Source of the DNA: Roseateles violae
GTDB lineage: Bacteria > Pseudomonadota > Gammaproteobacteria > Burkholderiales > Burkholderiaceae_C
Direction of reading: 5' to 3'
Assembly: GCF_030410485.1 (NCBI RefSeq)
Contig: NZ_JAUHHC010000001.1
Location: 682,001 to 746,000, forward strand
DNA: 64,000 nucleotides
Of the stretch, positions 8,340 through 17,102 are shown one piece after another. The notes under the pieces were generated by a model, which had not been told where the DNA came from, did not search any database, and was given only the letters and a program-made list of their open reading frames with translations. The first letter of the stretch is position 1. Every line of letters begins with the position of its first letter. Both the position numbers and the translations under genes were made by a program.

Positions 8340-8888
8340 ATGAAAACGCGAGAGGTTGTCATCTTCACCGGTGAGCGCTATGTGGTGCCGCAGTGCATCC
8401 AGCGCATCGATCATCAATCGACCCATGGCTGGCAGTTGCGCTACGGCGGTACCAAGCTTTTTTCCGACCACTCCCAGGACGGCAGCGGCGCCAAGGCCGC
8501 GCTGGCGGCGGCGACGCGCGCGCTGCTGATCCGCATCAACAAGCTGCCGGCGCCCTCCAAGCTGCAGCGCGTGCCCAGCGGCAACAAGGCCAATGACCTG
8601 CCGGTGGGCATCTCCGGGCCGGTCGTGCGCCAGCGCGCCGGCAGCCGCGTGCGCGACTGCAGCTTCGCCGTCTCGCTGCCCAACTTCGGCGGCTCGCCGC
8701 GCGGCCGCAGCGTCTACATCGGCACCGAGAACACCTACACGGTGGAGAAGTACCAGGCGGCGCTGGCCCGCGCGGTCGAGCTGCGCGAGAAGGCCGAGGC
8801 CGCCTACCAGCGCGCCGCCACGCGCGCGCGCCGCGCCGAGGGCAAGGCGCTGCGCGAAAAGATGAGCAAGCTGCTCCCCGGCCTGTGA
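8340..8888 (+). CDS. Basic protein of unknown function, weakly AP2-like
   Basis: A 182-residue basic protein that I do not recognise by family. ATG at 8340 is preferred because GAGGAAT lies just upstream; a GTG at 8304 would add 12 residues. Two stretches look alike in layout: GWQLRYGG followed by an Ala-rich helix (residues ~33-63), and FAVSLPNFGG, SVYIGTENTYTVEKYQAALARAV (described in parts) near residues 110-150. A short strand-rich part followed by an Ala-rich helix is reminiscent of AP2-type DNA-binding domains, but key AP2 residues are not clear. The C-terminus is a charged helix. The next gene starts within its stop codon, so the two are probably co-translated. Confidence 0.6.
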   Translation: MKTREVVIFTGERYVVPQCIQRIDHQSTHGWQLRYGGTKLFSDHSQDGSGAKAALAAATRALLIRINKLPAPSKLQRVPSGNKANDLPVGISGPVVRQRAGSRVRDCSFAVSLPNFGGSPRGRSVYIGTENTYTVEKYQAALARAVELREKAEAAYQRAATRARRAEGKALREKMSKLLPGL

Positions 8889-9925
8889 ACGAGGCCCTGT
8901 CCGTCGCGGGCGCGGAGTTCCGCTGGGGCCTGATCGGCCCCGGGGCGATCGCGCACCAGTTCGCCGAGGTCGTGCAGCGCCTGCCCGGCAGCCGCCTGGC
9001 CCTCGTGCATGGCCGCGATGCCGGCCGGGCCGGCGCCTTCGCCGCGCGCTGGAGCGTCGCCGACAGGCCGCCGCCGCGCGTCGCGCGGGAACTGTCCGAG
9101 CTGCTGGCCGATCCGGACATCGACGCGATCTATATCGCCACTCCGCATGCCCAGCATGGCGCGGCGATCCGCGCCTGCCTGGAGGCCGGCAAGCCGGTGC
9201 TGTGCGAGAAACCGCTGGTGCCGACCCTGGCCGAGGCCGAGGCCCTGGTGGCGCTGGCGCGGCAGCGCCAGGTCTTTCTGATGGAAGCGCTGTGGACGCG
9301 CTTCCTGCCCGCCTACGCCGTCGCCGGGCGCTGGTTGCGCGAGCAGGCGATCGGGCCGCTGCGCGGCATCCAGTCGAGCTTCTGCTTCCCGGCGCCCTAC
9401 GAGGCGGAGAGCCGGCTGTTCAATCCGGCGCTGGCCGGCGGCGCGCTGCTGGACCTGGGCGTCTACAACCTGAACCTGACGCGCTGGGTGCTGCAGCAGG
9501 CCTGGGGCGACTGCCCGGCGCCGACCTCGATCGACGCCCGCGGCCTGCTAGCGCCGACCGGCGTCGACCAGCGCGTCAATGCCATGCTGACATTCGAGGG
9601 CGGGCTGAGTTCGCAGTTCATCTGCGCCTTCGACAGCGCCGCCGACAACGCGCTGACCGTCTTCGGCGAGCGCGGCACGATCACGCTGCCGCGCTGGTTC
9701 TCGCAGGCCAGCGAGGCGGTGCTGCAGCGGCGCGGCGGCGAGCCGCAGCGCGTCGCCGCGCCGCTGCGCATCAACGGCTTCGAAGGCGAGATCGAGGAGG
9801 CGCAGCAATGCATCGCCGCCGGTCGCCTCGAGAGCGCCGTGATGCCGCATGCGGAAACGCTGGCCGTGCTCGGCTGGATGGACGAGATCCGCCGCCAGCT
9901 GGGCGTGCGCTACCCCTTCGAGTGA
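8885..9925 (+). CDS. Gfo/Idh/MocA family NAD(P)-dependent oxidoreductase
   Basis: A 346-residue sugar or diol dehydrogenase-like enzyme. The Rossmann motif is WGLIGPGAIAHQFA near the N-terminus, followed by IDAIYIATPHAQH and the family's CEKP motif in VLCEKPLVPT. MEALWTRFLPAY and the C-terminal domain with GGALLDLGVYNLNL resemble the dihydrodiol dehydrogenase subgroup. The substrate cannot be inferred. The start is GTG overlapping the stop codon of the upstream gene (GTGA), which indicates translational coupling. Its 3' end overlaps the convergent GFA gene by 16 nt. Confidence 0.9.
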   Translation: MNEALSVAGAEFRWGLIGPGAIAHQFAEVVQRLPGSRLALVHGRDAGRAGAFAARWSVADRPPPRVARELSELLADPDIDAIYIATPHAQHGAAIRACLEAGKPVLCEKPLVPTLAEAEALVALARQRQVFLMEALWTRFLPAYAVAGRWLREQAIGPLRGIQSSFCFPAPYEAESRLFNPALAGGALLDLGVYNLNLTRWVLQQAWGDCPAPTSIDARGLLAPTGVDQRVNAMLTFEGGLSSQFICAFDSAADNALTVFGERGTITLPRWFSQASEAVLQRRGGEPQRVAAPLRINGFEGEIEEAQQCIAAGRLESAVMPHAETLAVLGWMDEIRRQLGVRYPFE

Positions 9926-10419
9926 GCGGCCGTGCCGGCCAGCATCGCCGCGCGCCGCGCCAGGCTCGCGGCCGGCCAGTGCTGCTCGCGCTCGTAGTAC
10001 TCGGCCACCGCCGGCACGCCCGGCGGCAGCTGCAGCCAGGGCTGCTTGGAGGCGGTGAAGATATGGATGTCGGGCGGCAGCCGGTCCGGCTCGTCCAGCG
10101 TGCCGACGCGCACGAAGGCCACCCGGCGGCCGGCGCCGGCGTAGTGGCTCCACAGCGCGAGCCGGCAGCGCGGGCAGCGCGCGATCAGCTGGCCCGACCC
10201 GCTCTCCGAGGGCGTGTCGACCAGCTCCGGTTCGCCGGCCAGCAGGCGCAGGCGCGCGCTCTCGATCATCGCGTTCAGCGCGAAGGAGGCGCCGCTCTCG
10301 CGCTGGCACCAGCGGCAATGGCAGCAATGGACGAACAGCGGCGCGCTGTCCATGCGGTAGCGGATCGTGCGGCAATCGCAGCCGCCGTCGAAGAAAACCG
10401 GCGATGAAGGTCCGTCCAT
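9910..10419 (-). CDS. GFA family zinc-binding protein
   Basis: A 169-residue protein with the GFA (glutathione-dependent formaldehyde-activating enzyme-like) fold. The zinc ligands are visible as GGCDCRTIRY, HCCHCRWCQRESG and ARCPRCRLALWSHY. FALNAMI and the later WLQLPPGVPAVAEYY fit the family. Many members have no known activity, so formaldehyde-glutathione adduct formation should not be assumed. The start ATG at 10419 has AGGAG about 6 nt upstream. It diverges from the serine hydrolase gene and its stop codon lies inside the end of the convergent oxidoreductase gene. Confidence 0.87.
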   Translation of the reverse strand: MDGPSSPVFFDGGCDCRTIRYRMDSAPLFVHCCHCRWCQRESGASFALNAMIESARLRLLAGEPELVDTPSESGSGQLIARCPRCRLALWSHYAGAGRRVAFVRVGTLDEPDRLPPDIHIFTASKQPWLQLPPGVPAVAEYYEREQHWPAASLARRAAMLAGTAAHSKG

Positions 10420-10449
10420 GCGATGCTCCTGCCTTGCTGCCCCGCTGCC

Positions 10450-11520
10450 ATGACGCCGATGAACAACGCCCTCGCCGCCGCCATCGATTTTGCATCCGCC
10501 CATGAAATCGCCTGGCCGCGCGATCCGGCCGCCGATCCGGCGCGCTGGGGCGTGCACCACGAGGACACGCCGCCCTACGACCGCCTGCGCGGCCCGGTCC
10601 ATGCGCGCGGGCCGCAGGGCGGCGTGATCTGGCAGGGCGGCCGCGAGATCGCCGCCTGGGGCGAGCCGGCGCGCGCCGACCTGAGCTTCAGCGTCGCCAA
10701 GAGCTATCTGGCCCTGCTGGCCGGCATCGCCCAGCGCGAGGGCCTGCTGCCCGACGAGCAGCGGCCGGTGGTCGAGCGCCTGCCCGGCATCGGCTTCGAC
10801 AGCGCGCACAACCGCGCGATCAGCTGGGCGATGCTGCTGGAGCAGACCAGCGAATGGGAAGGCAGCTGCTTCGGCCTGCCCGACCGGGTCGACCGCTGGC
10901 GCAAGGTCAGCAACGATCCGCGGCCGGCCGGCGGGCCCAAGGGTGGCGCGCGGCCGCTGCAGCGGCCCGGCAGCTACTGGGAATACAACGATGTGCGCAT
11001 CAACCAGCTGGCGCTGGCGTTGCTGCACCTGTTCGGCCGGCCGCTGCCCGAGGTCTTTCTCGACGAGATCCTGCGTCCGCTGGGCGGCGGCGAGGGCTTC
11101 GCCTGGCGCGGCTATGACGATGCCTGGCTGAGCCTGCCCGATGGCCGGCGCGTGCAGTCGGTGCCCGGTGGCACGCACTGGGGCGGCGGTGTCTCGATCA
11201 GCGCGCGCGATCAGGCGCGCATCGGCCAGCTGCTGCTCGATGGCGGCCTGCACGCGGGCCGCCCGCTGATCCCGCGCGACTGGATCACGAAGATGCGCCA
11301 GCCCTGCGCGATCGCGCCCTTCTACGGCCGCCTGGTCTGGCTCAACGGCGACGGCCAAAGCTTCCCGGGCGCCTCCACCGAGGCCTATCTGATGGTCGGC
11401 GCCGGTGGCAACTATGTCTGGATCGAGCCGGCGCTGGAGGCGGTGATCGTGCTGCGCTGGCTCGATGGCGCGCAGGCCGCCGCGACCATGCGGCAGATCG
11501 CCGCGGCCTTAGGTCCTTAG
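10450..11520 (+). CDS. Serine hydrolase of the beta-lactamase / penicillin-binding-protein-like superfamily
   Basis: A 356-residue putative esterase or amidase. The nucleophile motif SxxK is SVAK in DLSFSVAKSYLALL, the second motif is YND in SYWEYNDVRINQLAL, and the third region is HWGGGVSIS. The remaining sequence (GQLLLDGG, PLIPRDWI, GAGGNYVWIEP) is typical of class C beta-lactamase-like serine hydrolases that are not true beta-lactamases. No signal peptide is visible, so it may be cytosolic. ATG at 10450 is taken as start, with ATG at 10459 also possible. It diverges from the GFA gene across about 30 nt. Confidence 0.85.
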   Translation: MTPMNNALAAAIDFASAHEIAWPRDPAADPARWGVHHEDTPPYDRLRGPVHARGPQGGVIWQGGREIAAWGEPARADLSFSVAKSYLALLAGIAQREGLLPDEQRPVVERLPGIGFDSAHNRAISWAMLLEQTSEWEGSCFGLPDRVDRWRKVSNDPRPAGGPKGGARPLQRPGSYWEYNDVRINQLALALLHLFGRPLPEVFLDEILRPLGGGEGFAWRGYDDAWLSLPDGRRVQSVPGGTHWGGGVSISARDQARIGQLLLDGGLHAGRPLIPRDWITKMRQPCAIAPFYGRLVWLNGDGQSFPGASTEAYLMVGAGGNYVWIEPALEAVIVLRWLDGAQAAATMRQIAAALGP

Positions 11521-11527
11521 CGGGCCC

Positions 11528-11857
11528 TTAGCGCGCCGCCGGCGGCCCGCCGAGGCGGTCGCCGAGCTTCTCCTGCAGGCGCTCGCGTATGGTGGCGATC
11601 AGCGCCTCGGTCTCGCCGGCGCCCAGCTTCTCCACCGATTTCTCGCGCACCATGAAGCCCAGCATCAGCAGCTCGCGCAGCTTCTGGAAGGCGCGCGGGT
11701 TGTCGCTGCCGCAGACGGCCGGGTTGTTCTGCAGCACCGCTTCGATCACGCCCGGATCGAGCAGGCGGACCTTGCAGATGGCCGCCTTGCTCGCGATCTC
11801 CGACATCACGTCGTCGATCTGAGAGCCCCAGAAATTCGCTCGGACTTTGTCAACCAT
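11528..11857 (-). CDS. Small conserved-looking protein of unknown function
   Basis: A 109-residue protein that I do not recognise. It begins MVDKVRANFWGSQIDDVMSE and is predicted to be mostly helical, with two Cys residues (AAICKVRLL and PAVCGSDNP) and a charged C-terminal helix rich in Glu and Arg. There is no signal peptide or membrane segment. Codon use and GC pattern match the neighbours, and an ordered reading frame with no good alternative on the other strand supports it as a real gene. It is convergent with the serine hydrolase gene (7 nt between stops) and divergent from the GNAT gene. Confidence 0.65.
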   Translation of the reverse strand: MVDKVRANFWGSQIDDVMSEIASKAAICKVRLLDPGVIEAVLQNNPAVCGSDNPRAFQKLRELLMLGFMVREKSVEKLGAGETEALIATIRERLQEKLGDRLGGPPAAR

Positions 11858-11953
11858 GGTGGCGACCTCGATGGCCTGAGGAAAGTGGAAGCCCCAGCTT
11901 AGCGCGGCGCGCCGCCAATTGCCAGGTGTCGGGCCATGCGCTAGCCTCGCCGC

Positions 11954-12472
11954 ATGAGCACCTCCTCCGACGAAGCCGTGCTGCGCGACGGGCGCGCCGT
12001 GCAGCTGCGCGCGATGCGGCCTTCCGACGAGCAGGAGCTGCTGCAGGCCTTCGATCGCATGAGCGAGGTGGCGCGCTATATGCGTTTCATGCGCGTGGTG
12101 CGCGAGCCGGACCGGCTGCGCCTGCAGGCGGCGCTGGCCTCGCTGCCCGAATCGGGCGTGGCCCTGGTCGCGACGGTGCCGGCCGCCGATGGCTACGACA
12201 TCGCCGGCAGCGCGATCGCGCTGATCGGCGGCGGCCCCGGCGTCTGCGAGTTCGCGATCAATGTCGACGCCGCCTACGGCGGGCTCGGCCTCGGCCATCT
12301 GCTGATGACGCGGCTGATGGACGCGGCGCGGCAGCGCGGCCTGCGCACGATGGAGGGCTTCGTGCTGAAGCAGAACGCCTCGATGCTGGGCCTGGCCCGG
12401 CGGCTGGGCTTCGAGATCGACGCCGATGCCGAGGATCCCTCGGTCCTTGTCTGCCGCAAGGCGCTGGCCTGA
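11954..12472 (+). CDS. GNAT family N-acetyltransferase
   Basis: A 172-residue acyl-CoA-dependent acetyltransferase. VQLRAMRPSDEQELLQAFDRMS is the N-terminal strand and helix common to the family. The acetyl-CoA loop is GGLGLGHLLMTRL, followed by NASMLGLARRLGFEID, where the Asn and the C-terminal strand fit GNAT motif B. The sequence is most like the acetyltransferase domain of bacterial protein acetyltransferases, but the target is not evident. It lies upstream of the acetyl-phosphate genes, on the same strand, with a 156-nt gap. Confidence 0.85.
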   Translation: MSTSSDEAVLRDGRAVQLRAMRPSDEQELLQAFDRMSEVARYMRFMRVVREPDRLRLQAALASLPESGVALVATVPAADGYDIAGSAIALIGGGPGVCEFAINVDAAYGGLGLGHLLMTRLMDAARQRGLRTMEGFVLKQNASMLGLARRLGFEIDADAEDPSVLVCRKALA

Positions 12473-12628
12473 GGTGGAAGCAAGACCTGGCACCGTGGCA
12501 AATCGACATCGACTTCGCGATGCGAAATCCGGCCCCGCGGCGCTAGACGCCGTCATCGCCCGCGCTGTATATTTTTTTCGACCGGGCGCGCGCCTGCGGC
12601 CCGTCTCGCGCATGCTGAAGGGAGCGAT

Positions 12629-13567
12629 GTGGATACCCAACATGCCAAGTACCAGCGCCTGATCGACTATGCGAAGACGCTGACGCCGATGCCGACCGCG
12701 GTCGCCCATCCCTGCGATGCAAGCGCGCTGGCCGGCGCGATCGAGGCGGGGCGCATGGGCCTGATCACGCCCATCCTGGTCGGGCCGCGCGAACGGATCC
12801 AGGCCGTCGCCGAGGCGAGCGGCATCGATCTCGGGGGCCTAGAGATCGTCGAGGCCCCGTTCAGCCATGCCTCGGCCGAGAAGGCGGTCGAGCTGGTGCG
12901 CGAGGGCCGCGCCGAGGCGCTGATGAAGGGCAGCCTGCACACCGACGAGCTGATGGCCGCCGTCGTGCGCCGCGACACCGGCCTGCGCACCGCGCGCCGG
13001 GTCAGCCATTGCTTCGTGATGGACGTGCCCGGCCATCCGGACGCGCTGATCATCACCGACGCGGCGATCAATATCGCGCCGAGCCTGGAGGACAAGGCCG
13101 ACATCGTGCAGAACGCGATCGAGCTGGCGCATGCGATCAAGTTCCAGGAGGTCCGCGTCGCCGTGCTGTCGGCGATGGAGACCGTCAATCCGAAGGTGCC
13201 GTCGACGGTGGAGGCGGCCGCGCTGTGCAAGATGATGGACCGGCACCAGATCAGCGGCGCGCTGATCGACGGGCCGCTGGCGCTGGACAACGCGATCAAC
13301 CCGGAGGCGGCGGCGATCAAGCAGATCCACTCGCCGGTGGCCGGCCGCGCCAATGTGCTGCTGGTGCCCGATCTGGAGGCCGGCAATATGCTGGCCAAAA
13401 GCCTGTCCTTCCTGGCCGGTGCCGATGCGGCCGGCATCGTGCTGGGCGCGCGCGTGCCCATCATCCTGACCAGCCGCGCCGATTCGGTGCTGAGCCGGCT
13501 GGCCTCCTGCGCGGTCGCGGCCCTGGTCGCGCTGGCGCGGCGCGAACAGAACAAGCTGGCGGGCTGA
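12629..13567 (+). CDS. pta: Phosphate acetyl/butyryltransferase-type enzyme
   Basis: This enzyme interconverts acyl-CoA and acyl phosphate. The 312-residue protein contains only the catalytic PTA/PTB domain, without the long N-terminal regulatory part of E. coli Pta. Recognisable parts are GLITPILVGPRERI, ALMKGSLHTDELM, VFVMDVPGH-like sequence, VAVLSAMETVNPKVPST, GALIDGPLALDNAI and NVLLVPDLEAGNMLAKSL. The start is GTG at 12629 with GAAGGGAG just upstream. It is followed 3 nt later by acetate kinase, so the pair would run the acetyl-CoA to acetate and ATP route or its reverse. Butyryl or propionyl substrates are also possible. Confidence 0.92.
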   Translation: MDTQHAKYQRLIDYAKTLTPMPTAVAHPCDASALAGAIEAGRMGLITPILVGPRERIQAVAEASGIDLGGLEIVEAPFSHASAEKAVELVREGRAEALMKGSLHTDELMAAVVRRDTGLRTARRVSHCFVMDVPGHPDALIITDAAINIAPSLEDKADIVQNAIELAHAIKFQEVRVAVLSAMETVNPKVPSTVEAAALCKMMDRHQISGALIDGPLALDNAINPEAAAIKQIHSPVAGRANVLLVPDLEAGNMLAKSLSFLAGADAAGIVLGARVPIILTSRADSVLSRLASCAVAALVALARREQNKLAG

Positions 13568-13570
13568 GCG

Positions 13571-14746
13571 ATGGCCGATCTGATCCTGGTCCTGAACGCC
13601 GGCTCCTCCAGCATCAAGTTCAGCCTCTTCGATGCCGGCCTGCCGGCGCTGTCGCTGCAGCTGAAGGGCCAGGTCGAGGGCCTGTACACGGCGCCGCGCT
13701 TTGCCGCCAAGACGGCCGACGGCCAGCTGCTGGAGGCCAAGGACTGGGGCGCCGGCGTCGAACTGGGCCATCAGGGCGCGATCGCCCATCTGGTCGACTT
13801 CCTGCAGAGCCGTCGCGGCGAGCACCGCCTGGTCGCGGTCGGCCACCGCGTCGTCCATGGAGGGCTGAAGTTCGTGCGGGCGCAGCGCATAGGCCCCGGC
13901 ATCGTCGAGGAGCTGGCGACGCTCGCCCCGCTGGCACCGCTGCACCAGCCGCACAATCTGAAGCCGATAGCGATCGTCGCCGCGCTGCGCCCCGGCCTGC
14001 CGCAGGTCGCCTGCTTCGACACCGCCTTCCACCGCAGCCAACCCGAGCTGGCCCAGGCCTTCGCGCTGCCGGCGGCCATCACCGAGCGCGGCGTGCGCCG
14101 CTACGGCTTCCACGGCCTGTCCTACGAGTACATCGCCGGCGTGCTGGGCGACTACGACGCCGGCGCGGCGGCCGGCCGCAGCCTGGTCGCGCATCTGGGC
14201 AATGGCAGCAGCATGTGCGCGATGGTCGGCGGCCGCAGTGTCGCCAGCACCATGGGCTTCACCGCCGTCGACGGCCTGCCCATGGGCACGCGCTGCGGCA
14301 GCCTCGACCCGGGCGTGATCCTCTACCTGATGGACGAGCTGGGCATGGACGCCCGCGCGATCGAGGCGCTGGTCTACAAGCAGTCGGGCCTGCTGGGTGT
14401 GTCGGGCCTCTCCAGCGATATGCGCGCGCTGCTGGCCAGCGAGGACGAGCGCGCCCGCTTCGCGATCGAGCTGTTCTGCTACCGCTGCGGGCGCGAGCTG
14501 GGCTCGCTGGCCGCCGCCGCCGGCGGCATCGACGCACTGGTCTTCACTGCCGGCATCGGCGAGCATGCGCCGGCGATCCGCGAAAAGATCTGCCGCCATG
14601 CGGCCTGGCTGGGCCTGCAACTGGATCCGGCCGCCAACGCCGCCGGCGGCCCGCGCATCAGCAGCGCGGCCAGCCGCGTCTCGGCCTGGGTGATCCCGAC
14701 CGACGAGGAGACGATGATCGCGCGCCACACCCTGGCCGCGCTCTAG
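13571..14746 (+). CDS. ackA: Acetate/propionate family kinase
   Basis: The enzyme transfers phosphate between acyl phosphate and ADP. The 391-residue length and motifs are standard: LILVLNAGSSSIKFSLF at the N-terminus, GHRVVHGG, CFDTAFHRSQPE, RYGFHGLSYEYI, LVAHLGNGSSMCAM, MGFTAVDGLPMGTRCGSLDPG (cited in part) and FTAGIGEHAPAIRE. It starts 3 nt after the Pta stop codon. The following DUF3141 gene starts about 35 nt later, so these three and fabI form one probable operon. Confidence 0.95.
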   Translation: MADLILVLNAGSSSIKFSLFDAGLPALSLQLKGQVEGLYTAPRFAAKTADGQLLEAKDWGAGVELGHQGAIAHLVDFLQSRRGEHRLVAVGHRVVHGGLKFVRAQRIGPGIVEELATLAPLAPLHQPHNLKPIAIVAALRPGLPQVACFDTAFHRSQPELAQAFALPAAITERGVRRYGFHGLSYEYIAGVLGDYDAGAAAGRSLVAHLGNGSSMCAMVGGRSVASTMGFTAVDGLPMGTRCGSLDPGVILYLMDELGMDARAIEALVYKQSGLLGVSGLSSDMRALLASEDERARFAIELFCYRCGRELGSLAAAAGGIDALVFTAGIGEHAPAIREKICRHAAWLGLQLDPAANAAGGPRISSAASRVSAWVIPTDEETMIARHTLAAL

Positions 14747-14781
14747 GTTTGCCCATTGATCCATTGATCGGAGGTCTCGAT

Positions 14782-17085
14782 ATGGACGCAGCAGCGCGGC
14801 TGGCGCGCAGCCAGCAGGTCGGCGCCAAGCTGGTGACGGTGTTCAACAAGCGCATGCAGGCGGCCAACGACAAATTCAGCCGCCGCGTCAATACGGCCTT
14901 CGCCGGCGCCGACGGCAGCGCGCCGGCCGATGCGCAGGACTGGATCGCCTATGCGGTCGATGCGGCGCAGCGCGCCATCCTGTTCTGGGACACGCTGAAG
15001 CAGCGCGGCGACCACTTCGTCGAGAACAGCACGCAGGGCTTCAAGCCGGTGCTGCATTTCGATTCCGAGATGGTGCTCGATGGCCGCGGCTTCGAGCGCC
15101 CCGTCAACTACGCGCTGCTGCGCATCACGCCGCCGGCCGGCGTGCGCGTCGATGCGCGCCGGCGGCCCTACCTGATCATCGACCCGCGCGCCGGCCATGG
15201 GCCCGGCATCGGCGGCTTCAAGGACGATTCGCAGGTCGGCGTCGCGCTGCGCGCCGGGCACCCGGTCTACTTCGTCATCTTCTTCCGCGACCCCGAGCCG
15301 GGCCAGACCCTGCTGGACGTCTGCGCGGCCGAGCAGCGCTTCGTCAAGAAGGTGCGCGAGCTGCACCCGCGCAGCGCCAAGCCGGCGCTGATCGGCAACT
15401 GCCAGGGCGGCTGGGCGGCGATGATGCTGGCCGCCTCCGACCCGGAGGACACCGGCCCCATCGTCATCAACGGTGCGCCGATGTCCTACTGGGGTGGTTC
15501 CTGGACCGATGGCGCCAGCGACAACCCGATGCGCTATGCCGGCGGCATGCTGGGCGGCAGCTGGCTGGCCTCGCTGGCCGCCGATCTCGGCAACGGCATC
15601 TTCGACGGCGCCCACCTGGTGCAGAACTTCGAGAACCTGAACCCGGCCAACAGCCTCTGGGACAAGTACTACCACCTCTACAACAAGGCCGACACCGAGC
15701 CGCGGCGCTTTCTGGAATTCGAGCGCTGGTGGGGCGCCTATTACCTGATGAACCGCGAGGAGATCGAGTGGATCACCCGCAATCTCTTCGTCGGCAACAA
15801 GCTCTGGCAGGGCGGGGTCAAGGACGCCGGCGGCGAGGTGCTGGACCTGCGCAAGATCCGCGCGCCCATCATCCTGTTCGCCTCCATGGGCGACAACATC
15901 ACGCCGCCGCAGCAGGCCTTCAACTGGGTTGCCGACGTCTACCGCAGCACGGCCGAGATCAAGGCGCGCGGCCAGGTCATCGTCGGCCTGCTGCACGAGG
16001 ACGTCGGCCATCTGGGCATCTTCGTCTCCGGCAAGGTGGCGAAGAAGGAGCACGCGCAGATCGTCTCGGTGCTGGAGACCATCGAGTCGCTGCCGCCCGG
16101 CCTCTACGGCATGGCGATCACGGCCAGCGGCGAGGGCCGCGACGGCGAGCCGCAGTACGAGGTCGAGTTCCGCGAGCACAGCCTGGAGGAGATCAGCGCA
16201 AGGCTGAACCGCTTCCAGCGCGTGGACGAGAGGCCCTTCCAGGCGGCCGCCGAGATCTCGGAGCTGAACCAGCGCGCTTACGAGCTGTTCGCCCGGCCCT
16301 GGGTGCAGGCGATGGCCAACGATCCGACGGCCAAGCTGCTGCGCGCCTTCCATCCGCTGCGGGTGCAGAACTGGGCGGTCTCGCAGCTGAACCCCTGGCT
16401 GGCCTGGCTGGCGCCGGCCGCGCAGACGGTGCGCGAGGAGCGCCGCGCGCTCGAGGACGCGCATCCGCTGCGCCGGGCCGAGCAGCGCAGCGCCGATCTG
16501 CTCAGCGCGACCCTGGACTATTACCGCGCGGTGCGCGACGCGATGAGCGAGGCCGGCTTCTTCGGCATCTACGCCAATATCGGCCGGCCCGAGGCCGAGA
16601 CGCCTGCGCCGCAGCCGCAGACCGAGGAGCCCGAGGCCTCATCGCCGGTCGTGCGCGAGGCGCTGGCCTCGATCGAGCATGGCGGCTATGTCGAGGCGCT
16701 GGCCCGGGTCGCCTTTCTGCTCAAGCGCCGCGGCGAGCCGCTGCCGCTGTCGCGGCTGGAGCTCAAGCAGGAGCTGGTGGCCGACTATGCGGACCATCTG
16801 CCCGGCATGTCGCCGCACGACTGGCGCCGCATTCGCGGCGAGCAGGAGATCATCTGCCGCCATGCGCCGGAGCGCGCGCTCGAGACCCTGCCGCGCCTGC
16901 TCGAGGACCGCGCCGACCGCCGCCGCCTGCTGGCCCTGCTCGACAAGCTGCTGGCCGACAAGCGCGTGCAGGCCGCCGCGCCCAGCGCCGCGCAGACGGC
17001 CATGCTGGCCCGCATCCGCAAGCTGCTGGCGCCGGCGCGCGCCCGGCCGTCCGCCAAGCGAGCGCCGGCCGCGCGCCGCGCCTGA
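14782..17085 (+). CDS. DUF3141 protein, alpha/beta hydrolase related to PHA synthases
   Basis: A 767-residue cytosolic protein of the DUF3141 family. GGAGG about 7 nt upstream supports ATG at 14782. An N-terminal helical part (1-110) is followed by an alpha/beta-hydrolase core: YLIIDPRAGHGPGIGGF, the nucleophile elbow IGNCQGGWAAMM, FASMGDNITPPQQAF and HEDVGHLGIF. The elbow has Cys where lipases have Ser, and Asp and His follow at suitable spacing, which matches the Cys-Asp-His triad of PhaC polyester synthases. A long helical C-terminal part ends in a basic tail. The function is not established; its place between acetate kinase and FabI points to acyl-CoA or polyester metabolism. Confidence 0.88.
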   Translation: MDAAARLARSQQVGAKLVTVFNKRMQAANDKFSRRVNTAFAGADGSAPADAQDWIAYAVDAAQRAILFWDTLKQRGDHFVENSTQGFKPVLHFDSEMVLDGRGFERPVNYALLRITPPAGVRVDARRRPYLIIDPRAGHGPGIGGFKDDSQVGVALRAGHPVYFVIFFRDPEPGQTLLDVCAAEQRFVKKVRELHPRSAKPALIGNCQGGWAAMMLAASDPEDTGPIVINGAPMSYWGGSWTDGASDNPMRYAGGMLGGSWLASLAADLGNGIFDGAHLVQNFENLNPANSLWDKYYHLYNKADTEPRRFLEFERWWGAYYLMNREEIEWITRNLFVGNKLWQGGVKDAGGEVLDLRKIRAPIILFASMGDNITPPQQAFNWVADVYRSTAEIKARGQVIVGLLHEDVGHLGIFVSGKVAKKEHAQIVSVLETIESLPPGLYGMAITASGEGRDGEPQYEVEFREHSLEEISARLNRFQRVDERPFQAAAEISELNQRAYELFARPWVQAMANDPTAKLLRAFHPLRVQNWAVSQLNPWLAWLAPAAQTVREERRALEDAHPLRRAEQRSADLLSATLDYYRAVRDAMSEAGFFGIYANIGRPEAETPAPQPQTEEPEASSPVVREALASIEHGGYVEALARVAFLLKRRGEPLPLSRLELKQELVADYADHLPGMSPHDWRRIRGEQEIICRHAPERALETLPRLLEDRADRRRLLALLDKLLADKRVQAAAPSAAQTAMLARIRKLLAPARARPSAKRAPAARRA

Positions 17086-17102
17086 ATGAGGAGAACCCCC
17101 GC

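Noticed and set aside
10423-11520. Reading the serine hydrolase as a beta-lactamase resistance gene
   Set aside because: It has the SxxK and YxN motifs but lacks a visible signal peptide and family-specific features of true beta-lactamases.
12839-14764. Long minus-strand frame opposite pta and ackA
   Set aside because: Gln/Ala/Arg-rich low-complexity translation typical of antisense frames; both plus-strand genes have full enzyme motifs.
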